From contig JAIOJX010000004.1 of assembly GCA_022376925.1 (NCBI GenBank), positions 6,758,001 to 6,822,000 on the forward strand: DNA of 64,000 bases. Direction: 5' to 3'. Each line of letters opens with the position of its first letter. Positions within the stretch are counted from its first letter, which is position 1. Below, piece by piece: positions 11,186 through 22,054 of this stretch. This DNA comes from Tragulus kanchil (taxonomy: Eukaryota > Chordata > Mammalia > Artiodactyla > Tragulidae). A model generated the notes under the pieces. The model ran no database searches. It was not told the origin of the DNA and saw nothing but the letters and a program-made list of their open reading frames with translations. The position numbers and the translations under genes are program-made.

Positions 11186-13420
11186 GTATGGCAGCAAAGC
11201 CCTCATTTTGCTGAACACAAAAACAGAAACCACAGCAACCGGCACTGTAAGGGAAAGACCACGCCATCAAGACACCACCATCAAGAGCAGATTGGTTTCC
11301 AACAGGCAGATATGAAGATAAAAACCAAGGACAGTATTTAACTTTTTTTTTTTTTCTTTCTTTTTTCATTTTTTTCTGCTTGTTTGTGGTGGACTATTTT
11401 GCTTATTCAATTGATTGGTTTGGGGTTTATTAGTTTCTTTGTTTATTGGGTTTTTTATGGTTGTTTTTTGGGTTTTTTGTTTTGTAGTTTTCATTTGTTT
11501 GATTTATGCTATGTGTTGTTTCTTTGTTTTCGGTCTCATTAATTTCTTTTTTTTTGATTTTTTAATTTTTAACCTTCTTTTGACTTTTATTATATTTTTT
11601 TAACTTTAATTTTAATTCTTGAAAACCTCTAATTCTCTTTTCTCTTTCCTCTTTCCCACTGCTTTCTTTCTCTATGTTCTAAATGTAAAACATCTTCCTA
11701 GCTATCAATATCCTCTAGATAAATTATTTCCTATCTTTCTGTCTGCACTATTCACTTCCAAATGCACTAAACAGTACACACACTAATCTTTGCTACCTAA
11801 TCCTATAAAATACTTCCAAGACAAATCTTTTCCGTTGTATTACTTATAGACTCTCCTCCTTGTCACCCCGAGCACATGTCCTAATTTAAAATTGCTTTCA
11901 TTGTAATTATCCAAGCCAGGACCTTGTGCTAGATCTATTATTCAGGCACTATTTTAATTAATTCAAAGCTTAACGGGCAAGTATCATCTGTGATTGCATG
12001 AGTTGCTAGAAAGATTTCCTGCGCCTTATCTCTGTAAAACTGGTCAGTTGTGGGGATTGCTGTATATGTATGTATATCTTATGATTATGTTAGAAAACAT
12101 CTGCATACTTTTATGACTGTCACCCATCAGGGATGCACCTCTTGTTCCTCAGATGCTAGTGTGTGAACTAGTATCACAGAACACCATAGCAAACCAGACA
12201 TAGAGCCTACACCCCCTGACCAATCATCAAACCACGGATCCTCGAACCGGAAGCCCGGATTCCAAGACCCCACACTGATTCTCAAAGACCATACAACACT
12301 ACAGATTACACAAAGCCCCCCCAATTTTTTTGCTGAACACAAAACAGAAACCACAGCAACCGGCACTGTAAGGGAAAGACCAAGCCATCAAGACACCACC
12401 ATCAAGAGCAGATTGGTTTCCAACAGGCAGATATGAAGATAAAAACCAAGGACAGTATTTAACTTTTTTTTTCTTTCTTTTTTTTTTTTCTTTTTTTTCT
12501 GCTTGTTTGTGGTGGACTATTTTGCTTATTCAATTGATTGGTTTGGGGTTTATTAGTTTCTTTGTTTATTGGGTTTTTTTGTTGTTTTTGTAGTTTTCAT
12601 TTGTTTGATTTATTCTATGTTTTTTTTCTTTGTTTTTCGGTCTCATTTATTTTTTTTTTTTTGCTCTTTTTAATTTTTAACCTTCTTTTGACTTTTATTA
12701 TATTTTTTTAACTTTAATTTTAATTCTTGAAAACCTCTAATTCTCTTTTCTCTTTCCTCTTTCCCACTGCTTTCTTTCTCTATGTTCTAAATGTAAAACA
12801 TCTTCCTAGCTATCAATATCCTCTAGATAAATTATTTCCTATCTTTCTGTCTGCACTATTCACTTCCAAATGCACTAAACAGTACACACACTAATCTTTG
12901 CTACCTAATCCTATAAAATACTTCCAAGACAAATCTTTTCCTTTTTATTACTTATAGACTCTCCTCCTTGTCACCCCGAGCACATGTCCTAATTTAAAAT
13001 TGCTTTCATTGTAATTATCCAAGCCAGGACCTTGTGCTAGATCTATTATTCAGGCACTATTTTAATTAATTCAAAGCTTAACGGGCAAGTATCATCTGTG
13101 ATTGCATGAGTTGCTAGAAAGATTTCCTGCGCCTTATCTCTGTAAAACTGGTCAGTTGTGGGGATTGCTGTATATGTATGTATATCTTATGATTATGTTA
13201 GAAAACATCTGCATACTTTTATGACTGTCACCCATCAGGGATGCACCTCTTGTTCCTCAGATGCTAGTGTGTGAACTAGTATCACAGAACACCATAGCAA
13301 ACCAGACATAGAGCCTACACCCCTGACCAATCATCAAACCAAGGATCCTCGAAGCGGAAGCCCGGATTCCAAGACCCCACACTGATTATCAAAGAACATA
13401 CAACACTACAGATTATTCAC
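11186..13420. repeat. Tandem duplication E (period about 1,117-1,122 bp)
   Basis: About 11186-12307 recurs at 12308-13420, all within the L1-A 5' UTR. Copy 2 begins with a distorted version of copy 1: acaaagccccccaat before tgctgaacac, against gcaaagccctcatttt. T-run lengths in the pyrimidine tract also differ. The left end overlaps the end of duplication D by about 120 bp. Confidence 0.92.
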
Positions 13421-13576
13421 CTGTAAACAAGGTCTATCACCACCCAAGACACAAACCACTGAACCCTTCTACAAGGACAAAAACCCAAAGGAAGGGAGAA
13501 TTCAACCAAGAAGCCTGGTGGGAATAAGAACTCCATACACACAGACACACACAAAGAAACAAAAATTAACCTAATA

Positions 13577-14341
13577 ATGAAACGTCAGAAAAACACTGTA
13601 CAAATGAAGGACCAAGCTAGAGAAACACCACTTCAAATGACAGAGGAGGAGATAGACAAGCTATCTGAAAGAGAATTCAGAAAAACTATACTAATGAGGA
13701 TGCAAAACACCGAAAACAGAATATTAGAGGAAATTAGTGCATTGAGAAGAGACATGCAGGAAATGAAAAATAAGCAAATAGAGACCACCAACTCAATTGC
13801 TGAACTCAAAAATACTATAGAAGGTCTCAACAGTAGAGTATCAGCGGCTGAAGAACGGATAAGTGAGCTGGAAGACAGAATGGTGGAAATAAGTGCTGAA
13901 GAACAGAACAAAGCCCAAAGAATGAAAAGAACTGAGGATAGCCTCAGAGACCTATGGGACAATATTAAACGCATCAACATTAGAATTATAGGAGTTCCAG
14001 AAGAAGAAGAAGAGAAGAAAGACTATGAAAAAATTCTTGAAGAGTTTATAGTTGAAAACGTCCCAAGCATGGGAAAGGAGATAGTCAGCCAAGTCCAGGA
14101 AGCACAAAGAGTTCCATACAGGAGAAACCCCAGAAGAAACACACCAAGGCACATACTAATCAAACTAACGCAGACTAAATATAAAGACAGATTACTAAAA
14201 GCAGCTAGGAGCAAACAACAAATAACATATAAAGGAAACCCCATACGTCTAACTGCGGATCTCTCAACAGAAACCCTGCAGGCCAGAAGAGAATGGCAAG
14301 ATACATTTAAACGGCTAAAAGAGAACAACCTGCAACCATGA
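13577..14341 (+). CDS. L1-A ORF1 protein, C-terminally truncated (copy 1)
   Basis: 254 codons encode the L1 ORF1 RNA-binding protein, which trimerises, coats L1 RNA and acts as a nucleic acid chaperone in the retrotransposition particle. Residues about 25-122 form a charged heptad-rich coiled coil (SELEDRMVEISAEEQ). Residues about 132-208 fit the RRM (NIRIIGVPEEEE, RHILIKL). From about 215 on is the C-terminal domain (ARREWQDTFKRLKENN). ATG at 13577 is the first in-frame start and is conserved in position with L1-B. The frame ends at a TGA where L1-B has a Gly codon; that frame would otherwise continue about 45 more codons, part of the C-terminal domain needed for RNA binding. Reduced or lost function is likely. 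Confidence 0.9.
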   Translation: MKRQKNTVQMKDQARETPLQMTEEEIDKLSEREFRKTILMRMQNTENRILEEISALRRDMQEMKNKQIETTNSIAELKNTIEGLNSRVSAAEERISELEDRMVEISAEEQNKAQRMKRTEDSLRDLWDNIKRINIRIIGVPEEEEEKKDYEKILEEFIVENVPSMGKEIVSQVQEAQRVPYRRNPRRNTPRHILIKLTQTKYKDRLLKAARSKQQITYKGNPIRLTADLSTETLQARREWQDTFKRLKENNLQP

Positions 14342-14735
14342 ATTCTCTACCCAGCAAGAATCTCATTCAGAATCGATGGTGAAGTCAAAAGCTTCACAGA
14401 CAAGCAAAAACTAAAAGAATTCTGTACCACAAAACCAGCCCTAAAAAGTGTTAGAGGGCCTGATATAGCCAATAAATACAAGAGTAGGAGAAGCCTTACA
14501 AATCAAACCCCAAATTTCTAAAGAACACCATACAGATTATTCACACTGGGGTAAGACCCCACACTGATTATCAAAGAACATACAACACAAATTTCACCAG
14601 CCCAAAGACACAAACCACTGAACCCTTCTACAAGGACAAAAACCCAAAGGAAGGGAGAATTCAACCAAGAAGCCTGGTGGGAATAAGAACTCCATACACA
14701 CAGACACACACAAAGAAACAAAAATTAACCTAATA

Positions 14736-15500
14736 ATGAAACGTCAGAAAAACACTGTACAAATGAAGGACCAAGCTAGAGAAACACCACTTCAAATGAC
14801 AGAGGAGGAGATAGACAAGCTATCTGAAAGAGAATTCAGAAAAACTATACTAATGAGGATGCAAAACACCGAAAACAGAATATTAGAGGAAATTAGTGCA
14901 TTGAGAAGAGACATGCAGGAAATGAAAAATAAGCAAATAGAGACCACCAACTCAATTGCTGAACTCAAAAATACTATAGAAGGTCTCAACAGTAGAGTAT
15001 CAGCGGCTGAAGAACGGATAAGTGAGCTGGAAGACAGAATGGTGGAAATAAGTGCTGAAGAACAGAACAAAGCCCAAAGAATGAAAAGAACTGAGGATAG
15101 CCTCAGAGACCTATGGGACAATATTAAACGCATCAACATTAGAATTATAGGAGTTCCAGAAGAAGAAGAAGAGAAGAAAGACTATGAAAAAATTCTTGAA
15201 GAGTTTATAGTTGAAAACGTCCCAAGCATGGGAAAGGAGATAGTCAGCCAAGTCCAGGAAGCACAAAGAGTTCCATACAGGAGAAACCCCAGAAGAAACA
15301 CACCAAGGCACATACTAATCAAACTAACGCAGACTAAATATAAAGACAGATTACTAAAAGCAGCTAGGAGCAAACAACAAATAACATATAAAGGAAACCC
15401 CATACGTCTAACTGCGGATCTCTCAACAGAAACCCTGCAGGCCAGAAGAGAATGGCAAGATACATTTAAACGGCTAAAAGAGAACAACCTGCAACCATGA
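14736..15500 (+). CDS. L1-A ORF1, second copy from duplication F
   Basis: The predicted 254-residue product is identical to that of 13577-14341, with the same TGA at its end. Downstream, this copy keeps the normal reading up to gatatag near 15625, while copy 1 has a 2-base loss there (ccctaaaaagtg against ccctacaacaagtg). It should be treated as the same gene counted twice by the assembly. It is the copy followed by an ORF2 start at normal spacing (about 190 bases). Confidence 0.88.
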   Translation: MKRQKNTVQMKDQARETPLQMTEEEIDKLSEREFRKTILMRMQNTENRILEEISALRRDMQEMKNKQIETTNSIAELKNTIEGLNSRVSAAEERISELEDRMVEISAEEQNKAQRMKRTEDSLRDLWDNIKRINIRIIGVPEEEEEKKDYEKILEEFIVENVPSMGKEIVSQVQEAQRVPYRRNPRRNTPRHILIKLTQTKYKDRLLKAARSKQQITYKGNPIRLTADLSTETLQARREWQDTFKRLKENNLQP

Positions 15501-15566
15501 ATTCTCTACCCAGCAAGAATCTCATTCAGAATCGATGGTGAAGTCAAAAGCTTCACAGACAAGCAA

Positions 15567-17872
15567 AAACCAAAAGAATTCTGTACCACAAAACCAGCCC
15601 TACAACAAGTGTTAGAGGGCCTGATATAGCCAATAAATACAAGAGTAGGAGAAGCCTTACAAATCAAACCCCAAATTTCTAAGAAGATGACAATAGGAAC
15701 ATTCGTATCAATAATTACTCTGAATGTAAATGGATTAAATGCTCCAACCAAAAGACACAGGCTGGCTGAATGGATCCAGAAGCAAGACCCATATATATGC
15801 TGTTTACAAGAGACCCACTTCAGACCTAGAGACACTCATAGACTGAAAGTGAAAGGCTGGAAAAAGATATTTCATGCAAATGGAAATCAAAAGAAAGCTG
15901 GAGTAGCAATCCTTATATCAGACAAAATAGACTTTAAAGTAAAGAAGATTCTAAGAGACAAGGCAGGTCACTACATCATGATTAAGGGATCTATCCAAGA
16001 GGAAGACATAACAGTCATGAATATCTACGCACCCAACACAGGGGCACCTCAATACATAAGACAGGTACTTTCAGACATAAAAGAAGAAATCAACAATAAC
16101 ACAATAATAGTAGGAGACTTTAACACTCCTCTCACACCAATGGACAGATCAACAAAACAGAAAATTAATAAAGAAACACAAGCCTTAAATGCCACACTGG
16201 AAAAGATGGACCTCATCGATATCTTTAGGACGTTCCATCCAAAAGCAGAAGAATACACTTTCTTCTCAAGCGCTCACGGAACATTCTCCAGGATAGACCA
16301 CATCTTGGGCCACAAATCTAACCTCAGTCAGTTCAAGAAAACCGAAATTATATCAACCATCTTCTCGGACCACAATGCAATGAGACTGGAGATCAACTAC
16401 CAGAAAAAAAACCCTAAAAACAGAAACACATGGAGATTAAACAATACATACCTAAAAACCAACTGATCGTTGAGGAAATCAAAGGAGAAATTAAACAATT
16501 CCTAGAAGAAAATGACAATGAACACACGACAGGGCAAAACCCATGGATAACGGCAAAAGCAGTTCTAAGAGGGAAATTTATAGCAATACAATCCCACCTC
16601 AAGAAACTAGGAAAATATGAAGCAGATGACCTAACCCTCCGCTTAAAACAGTTGGAGAAAGAAGAACAAAAACATCCCAGAGCCAGCAGAAGAAGAGAAA
16701 TCATAAAGATCAGAGCAGAAACTAAAAGAATTCTGTACCACAAAACCAGCCCTACAACAAGTGTTAAAGGGCCTGATATAGCCAATAAATACAAGAGTAG
16801 GAGAAGCCTTACAAATCAAACCCCAAATTTCTAAGAAGATGACAATAGGAACATTCGTATCAATAATTACTCTGAATGTAAATGGATTAAATGCTCCAAC
16901 CAAAAGACACAGGCTGGCTGAATGGATCCAGAAGCAAGACCCATATATATGCTGTTTACAAGAGACCCACTTCAGACCTAGAGACACTCATAGACTGAAA
17001 GTGAAAGGCTGGAAAAAGATATTTCATGCAAATGGAAATCAAAAGAAAGCTGGAGTAGCAATCCTTATATCAGACAAAATAGACTTTAAAGTAAAGAAGA
17101 TTCTAAGAGACAAGGCAGGTCACTACATCATGATTAAGGGATCTATCCAAGAGGAAGACATAACAGTCATGAATATCTACGCACCCAACACAGGGGCACC
17201 TCAATACATAAGACAGGTACTTTCAGACATAAAAGAAGAAATCAACAATAACACAATAATAGTAGGAGACTTTAACACTCCTCTCACACCAATGGACAGA
17301 TCAACAAAACAGAAAATTAATAAAGAAACACAAGCCTTAAATGCCACACTGGAAAAGATGGACCTCATCGATATCTTTAGGACGTTCCATCCAAAAGCAG
17401 AAGAATACACTTTCTTCTCAAGTGCTCACGGAACATTCTCCAGGATAGACCACATCTTGGGCCACAAATCTAACCTCAGTCAGTTCAAGAAAACCGAAAT
17501 TATATCAACCATCTTCTCGGACCACAATGCAATGAGACTGGAGATCAACTACCAGAAAAAAAACCCTAAAAACAGAAACACATGGAGATTAAACAATACA
17601 TACCTAAAAAACCAACTGATCGTTGAGGAAATCAAAGGAGAAATTAAACAATTCCTAGAAGAAAATGACAATGAACACACGACAGTGCAAAACCTATGGG
17701 ATACAGCAAAAGCAGTTCTAAGGGGGAAATTTATAGCAATACAATCCCACCTCAAGAAACTAGGAAAATATGAAGCAGATGACCTAACCCTCCGCTTAAA
17801 ACAGTTGGAGAAAGAAGAACAAAAACATCCCAGAGCCAGCAGAAGAAGAGAAATCATAAAGATCAGAGCAGA
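15567..17872. repeat. Tandem duplication G (period 1,152 bp)
   Basis: 15567-16719 recurs at 16722-17872, covering the ORF1-ORF2 spacer and the ORF2 endonuclease domain. Copy 1 lost one A in a run near 16455 (cctaaaaacc against cctaaaaaacc), which shifts its frame. Its last 200 bases also carry several base changes (gggcaaaacccatgg against gtgcaaaacctatgg). The seam is at about 16720. Confidence 0.93.
15687..16466 (+). pseudogene. L1-A ORF2 endonuclease domain, truncated copy
   Basis: 259 codons repeat the N-terminal apurinic endonuclease-like domain of ORF2 and then stop because of the one-base loss in an A run. The product up to the frameshift matches 16839 onward. Created by duplication G; it is not an independent gene. 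Confidence 0.88.
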
Positions 17873-18887
17873 AATAAATGAGAAAGAAACAAAAGAAACA
17901 ATAGTAAAGATAAATAAAACAAAAAGCTGGTTCTTTGAAAAGGTAAACAAAATTGACAAGCCACTGGCCAGACTCATTAAGAAAAAGAGAGAGAAGAACC
18001 AGATCAACAAAATCAAAAACGAAAAAGGAGAGATTACAACAGATCATGCAGAAATCCAAAGGATTCTAAGAGACTATTATGAGCAACTCTATGGCAACAA
18101 ACTGGACAACTTGGAAGAAATGGACAGTTTCTTGGACAGGATTAATCTCCCAAGACTGAGTCAGGAAGAAACAGAAACTTTGAACAACCCAATCACAAGC
18201 TCAGAAATCAACTTTGTGATTAAAAATCTACCCAAAAATAAAAGCCCAGGGCCAGATGGCTTCACAGCCGAATTCTACCAAACATTTAAAGAAGAGCTAA
18301 TGCCTGTCCTTCTAAAACTCTTTCAAAAAATTGCACAGGAAGGAAAACTCCCAAACACATTCTACGAGGCCACCATCACCCTGATACCCAAACCAGGCAA
18401 AGACAACACAAAAAAGGAAAACTATAGGCCAATTTCACTGATGAACTTAGATGCCAAGATCCTCAACAAAATCCTAGCAAACAGAATTCAACGACATGTC
18501 AAAAAACTCATACATCACGATCAAGTTGGGTTCATCCCAGGCATGCAAGGCTTCTTCAACATCCGCAAATCAATCAACGTGATACACCACATCAACAAGT
18601 TGAAAGACAAAAATCACATGATCATCTCAATAGATGCAAAAAAAGCCTTCGACAAAGTACAACATCCATTTATGATAAAAACTCTTCAGAAAATGGGCAT
18701 AGAAGGAACCTATCTCAACATAATAAAAGCCATCTATGAGAAGCCCACAGCGAACATTATCCTCAACGGTGAAAAACTCAAAGCATTCCCTCTAAGATCA
18801 GGAACAAGACAGGGGTGCCCACTTTCACCACTGCTATTCAACATAGTCCTGGAAGTCCTAGCAACAGCAATAAGACAAGAGAAATAA
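16839..18887 (+). pseudogene. L1-A ORF2, endonuclease and N-terminal reverse transcriptase
   Basis: 682 codons of the L1 ORF2 polyprotein, which nicks target DNA and reverse transcribes L1 RNA at the nick. The endonuclease domain (residues 1 to about 235) keeps the expected active-site residues: Asn13, Glu42 (QETH), Tyr114 (NIYAP), Asp144 and Asn146 (GDFNT), Asp204 (SRIDH) and Asp228/His229 (SDHN). The reverse transcriptase follows from about residue 420 ([52 protein letters not shown]). A TAA at 18885, where L1-B has GAA, ends the frame 15 codons before FADD. The same frame stays open beyond it, so this is a single nonsense change. Start at the ATG after aagaag, as in L1-B. Confidence 0.9.
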
Positions 18888-19901
18888 ATCAAAGGAATCC
18901 AGATTGGAAAGGAAGAAGTCAAGCTCTCTCTTTTTGCAGACGACATGATATTATACATAGAAAATCCCAAAGACACGGTTACAAAGCTACTAGAACTAAT
19001 CAATGACTTCAGCAAAGTTGCAGGATATAAAGTCAACACACAGAAGTCACTGGCATTCCTATACACAAACAATGAAAAATCAGAAAATGAAATCAAAGAG
19101 GCAATCCCCTTCACCATTGCAACCAAAAGAATCAAATATCTAGGAATAAACCTACCCAAAGAAACAAAAGAATTGTACACAGAAAATTACAAGACACTCA
19201 TGAAAGACTTTAAAGAAGACTTAAACAGATGGAGAGATATTCCATGTTCCTGGATTGGAAGAATCAATATTGTGAAAATGACCATACTACCAAATATCAT
19301 CTACAGATTCAATGCAATACCTATTCAACTACCACTGACATTTTTCACAGAACTAGACCAAATAATAACACAGTTCATATGGAAACACAGAAGACCTCAA
19401 ATAGCCAAAGCAATCCTGAGGAAGAAAAATGGAGTTGGAGGGATCAGCCTCCCTAACTTCAGACTCTACTACAAAGCAACAGTTATCAAGACAGTATGGT
19501 ACTGGCACAAAAACAGAACTATAGATCAATGGAACAAGATTGAGAACCCAGAGATCAACCCACGCACCTATGGGTACCTTATTTTTGATAAAGGAGGAGA
19601 AACTATAAAATGGGACAAAGGCAGCCTCTTTAACAAGTGGTGCTGGGAGAATTGGACAGCTACCTGCAAAAAAACGAAATTGGAACATTCCCTGAGGCCA
19701 TACACTAAGATCAACTCAAAATGGATTAAAGACCTCAATGTAAGACCAGAAACCATCAAACTCTTAGAGGAGAATATAGGCAAAACCCTCAAGGACATCA
19801 ATCAAAGCAAGATCTTCTTTGAAAAAAAACCAAACCAACTAAAATTTAGCAAAACTAGAAGCCCACAGCGACTTTCCTCAAGGAAACTCAAAGATCTCTA
19901 A
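18888..19901 (+). pseudogene. L1-A ORF2 continuation: reverse transcriptase palm and after
   Basis: This is the same frame as 16839-18887 after its TAA. FADD, the catalytic aspartates of the reverse transcriptase, is encoded at 18933-18944 ([12 protein letters not shown]). The frame continues through the conserved [14 protein letters not shown] and [13 protein letters not shown] blocks to about 19823. The last 26 codons ([13 protein letters not shown] and the residues before it) come from the noisy seam of duplication H and are not real L1 protein. Confidence 0.85.
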
Positions 19902-20050
19902 GATCAGGAACAAGACAGGGGTGCCCACTTTCACCACTGCTATTCAACATAGTCCTGGAAGTCCTAGCAACAGCAATAAGACAAGAGAAATAAATCAAAG
20001 GAATCCAGATTGGAAAGGAAGAAGTCAAGCTCTCTCTTTTTGCAGACGAC

Positions 20051-20560
20051 ATGATATTATACATAGAAAATCCCAAAGACACGGTTACAAAGCTACTAGA
20101 ACTAATCAATGACTTCAGCAAAGTTGCAGGATATAAAGTCAACACACAGAAGTCACTGGCATTCCTATACACAAACAATGAAAAATCAGAAAATGAAATC
20201 AAAGAGGCAATCCCCTTCACCATTGCAACCAAAAGAATCAAATATCTAGGAATAAACCTACCCAAAGAAACAAAAGAATTGTACACAGAAAATTACAAGA
20301 CACTCATGAAAGACTTTAAAGAAGACTTAAACAGATGGAGAGATATTCCATGTTCCTGGATTGGAAGAATCAATATTGTGAAAATGACCATACTACCAAA
20401 TATCATCTACAGATTCAATGCAATACCTATTCAACTACCACTGACATTTTTCACAGAACTAGACCAAATAATAACACAGTTCATATGGAAACACAGAAGA
20501 CCTCAAATAGCCAAAGCAATCCTGAGGAAGAAAAATGGAGTTGGAGGATCAGCCTCCTAA
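20051..20560 (+). pseudogene. L1-A ORF2 reverse transcriptase segment, duplicate copy
   Basis: 169 codons repeat 18945-19454. The frame is lost at the end because one G is missing in a GGG run near 20547 (ttggaggatc against ttggagggatc). The upstream TAA and FADD are repeated at about 19991 and 20039-20050. Product of duplication H. Confidence 0.85.
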
Positions 20561-21761
20561 CTTCAGACTCTACTACAAAGCAACAGTTATCAAGACAGTA
20601 TGGTACTGGCACAAAAACAGAACTATAGATCAATGGAACAAGATTGAGAACCCAGAGATCAACCCACGCACCTATGGGTACCTTATTTTTGATAAAGGAG
20701 GAGAAACTATAAAATGGGACAAAGGCAGCCTCTTTAACAAGTGGTGCTGGGAGAATTGGACAGCTACCTGCAAAAAAACGAAATTGGAACATTCCCTGAG
20801 GCCATACACTAAGATCAACTCAAAATGGATTAAAGACCTCAATGTAAGACCAGAAACCATCAAACTCTTAGAGGAGAATATAGGCAAAACCCTCAAGGAC
20901 ATCAATCAAAGCAAGATCTTCTTTGACCCACCAACTAAAATAGCAGAACTGAAAAGAAAAATGAACATATGGGACCTTATGAAACTTAAAAGCTTTTGTA
21001 CAGCAAAAGAAATTACAAAAAAGTTCAACAGACACCCCACAGAATGGGAGAAAATCATAGCAAATGAAACAACAGACAAAGAATTAATCTCCAAAATCTA
21101 CAAGCAACTCAGACAACTCAGCACAGGGAAAATGAACAACCCAATCCAAAAATGGGAAAAAGATCTAAAGAGACGCCTCTCCAAAGAGGACATACAAATG
21201 GTCCAAGAATACATGAAACGATGCTCAACCTCGCTTATTATTAGAGAAATGCAAATTAAAACCACAATGAGATACCACTTCACACCTGTCAGAATGGCCA
21301 TCATCAACAAATCGACAGACAACAAATGCTGGAGAGGGTGTGGAGAAAAGGGAACTCTCTTGCATTGCTGGTGGGAATGTAAATTAATACAACCTCTATG
21401 GAAGACAATATGGAGATTCCTTAAAAAACTAAAAATAGAAGCACCCTATGACCCAGCAATCCCACTATTAGGCCTATATCCTGATGAAATCAAAACTGAA
21501 AGAGGCACCTGTACCCCAATGTTCATTGCAGCTCTCTATACAATAGCCAGAACATGGAAGCAACCTAGATGTCCATCGACAAATGAATGGATTCAGAAGC
21601 TCTGGTACATATATACAATGGAATACTACTCAGCTGTTAAAAGAAATGCAGAAGACTCAGTCCTAATGAGGTGGCTGGCTCTAGAACCTATCATAAAAAG
21701 TGAAGTAAGTCAAAAAGGGAAAGACAAGTATAGTATACTAACTCATATATATGGGATCTAG
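20535..21761 (+). pseudogene. L1-A ORF2 C-terminal part with cysteine motif
   Basis: Up to 408 codons. The first ten or so are a frameshifted overlap, and true ORF2 sequence starts at NFRLYYKAT. It carries the thumb and connection region, then the C-terminal cysteine/histidine motif ([18 protein letters not shown]) needed for RNA binding in L1 ORF2 proteins, then the conserved [19 protein letters not shown] and [12 protein letters not shown] blocks, and ends at the normal stop TAG. No internal stop occurs over about 400 codons, which supports a young element. Confidence 0.9.
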
Positions 21762-22054
21762 TAAGATGGTCATGATAACACACACAGTGAACTCATGAAA
21801 AAACAGAGAATAGACATAAAGACATTGTGGAGACCGAACAATGGGAGGGAGTAACATGGGAGCCTATACTGTCATGTGTAGAAAAGATAGCTATTGTCAT
21901 TGTGCTAGGGGAATAGGAGTACCTACAACCACTTGGAGCAATGGTCTGGAGGGATGGGGGGGGGGGATCCTGGGTGGGGGGAGGGTCAAGGAATATGCAT
22001 CTGATTGATCCGGGAACATACATGTACAAAAATAAATAAATAAAAAAAAAAAAA
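21762..22054 (+). other. 3' UTR and poly(A) of L1-A
   Basis: The 3' UTR contains a G-rich segment at 21951-21990 with an 11-G run and three more runs of three to six G, able in principle to form a G-quadruplex as known for L1 3' UTRs. It ends in an A-rich tail with aataaataaata spacing (22028-22054), then the target-site duplication. The short 3' UTR corresponds to the C-rich segment at about 30650-30720 in L1-B. Confidence 0.8.

Larger units (their letters stand above)
9043..11308. repeat. Tandem duplication D (period about 1,122-1,145 bp)
   Basis: 9043-10183 recurs at 10184-11308. The unit spans the left part of the LTR and the 5' end of L1-A. The first bases of copy 2 are a contracted version of copy 1: gattgggcccgaaaggg against gatgggccaaggg. 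The minisatellite has five 27-bp units in copy 1 and four in copy 2, and about 9680-9870 differs substantially from about 10792-10975. The outer parts are near identical. Confidence 0.9.
9680..13576 (+). promoter_or_regulatory. 5' UTR of L1-A (contains duplications D and E)
   Basis: From about 9741 the sequence aligns with the 5' UTR of L1-B on the other strand (gctgctgaccagggac, gcagcagcagcgg, gactgcgtgtgccgcggcc and others). A GC-rich first part gives way at about 11340 to a T-rich tract, then to A/C-rich sequence before ORF1. CpG density in the first part fits an internal RNA polymerase II promoter as known for L1. Collapsed length would be about 1.9 kb. Open frames on either strand here look compositional. 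Confidence 0.75.
13371..15680. repeat. Tandem duplication F (period about 1,159-1,182 bp)
   Basis: The segment starting at 13371 recurs from 14553, and the two ORF1 copies lie 1,159 bp apart. The seam (14521-14600) is scrambled: a partial repeat of the upstream UTR is followed by a shortened version of it. Both copies carry the same ORF1, base for base in translation. Confidence 0.93.
18738..20975. repeat. Tandem duplication H (period 1,106-1,120 bp)
   Basis: Copy 1 is about 18738-19856 and copy 2 about 19857-20975. The clean match runs 18791 to 19823. On both sides of the seam the sequence is a noisy version of the other copy: 19824-19856 resembles 20927-20965, and 19857-19896 resembles 18738-18790 with deletions. 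Copy 2 also lost one G and one C near 20545 and 20560. Confidence 0.93.
9479..22054 (+). mobile_element. L1-A: nearly full-length ruminant L1, inserted in an LTR
   Basis: This is a non-LTR retrotransposon with 5' UTR (9479-13576), ORF1 (13577-14341), ORF2 (start 16839), a 3' UTR and poly(A) ending near 22054, flanked by a 13-14 bp target-site duplication. Its apparent length of 12.6 kb is inflated by five consecutive tandem duplications (D to H) of about 1.1 kb each; collapsed, it would be about 6.9 kb. ORF1 ends early at a TGA, and ORF2 has a TAA just before the FADD motif. Both stops are present in both duplicate copies, so they are likely real. Other breaks coincide with seams or homopolymers. 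Few mutations overall suggest a young insertion, probably not autonomous. Confidence 0.92.

Noticed and set aside
15506..18016. Hydrophobic - strand ORFs opposite L1-A ORF1 and ORF2, looking like membrane proteins
   Set aside because: They are antisense shadows of A-rich L1 coding sequence; T-rich complements give Phe/Leu/Ser-rich frames.
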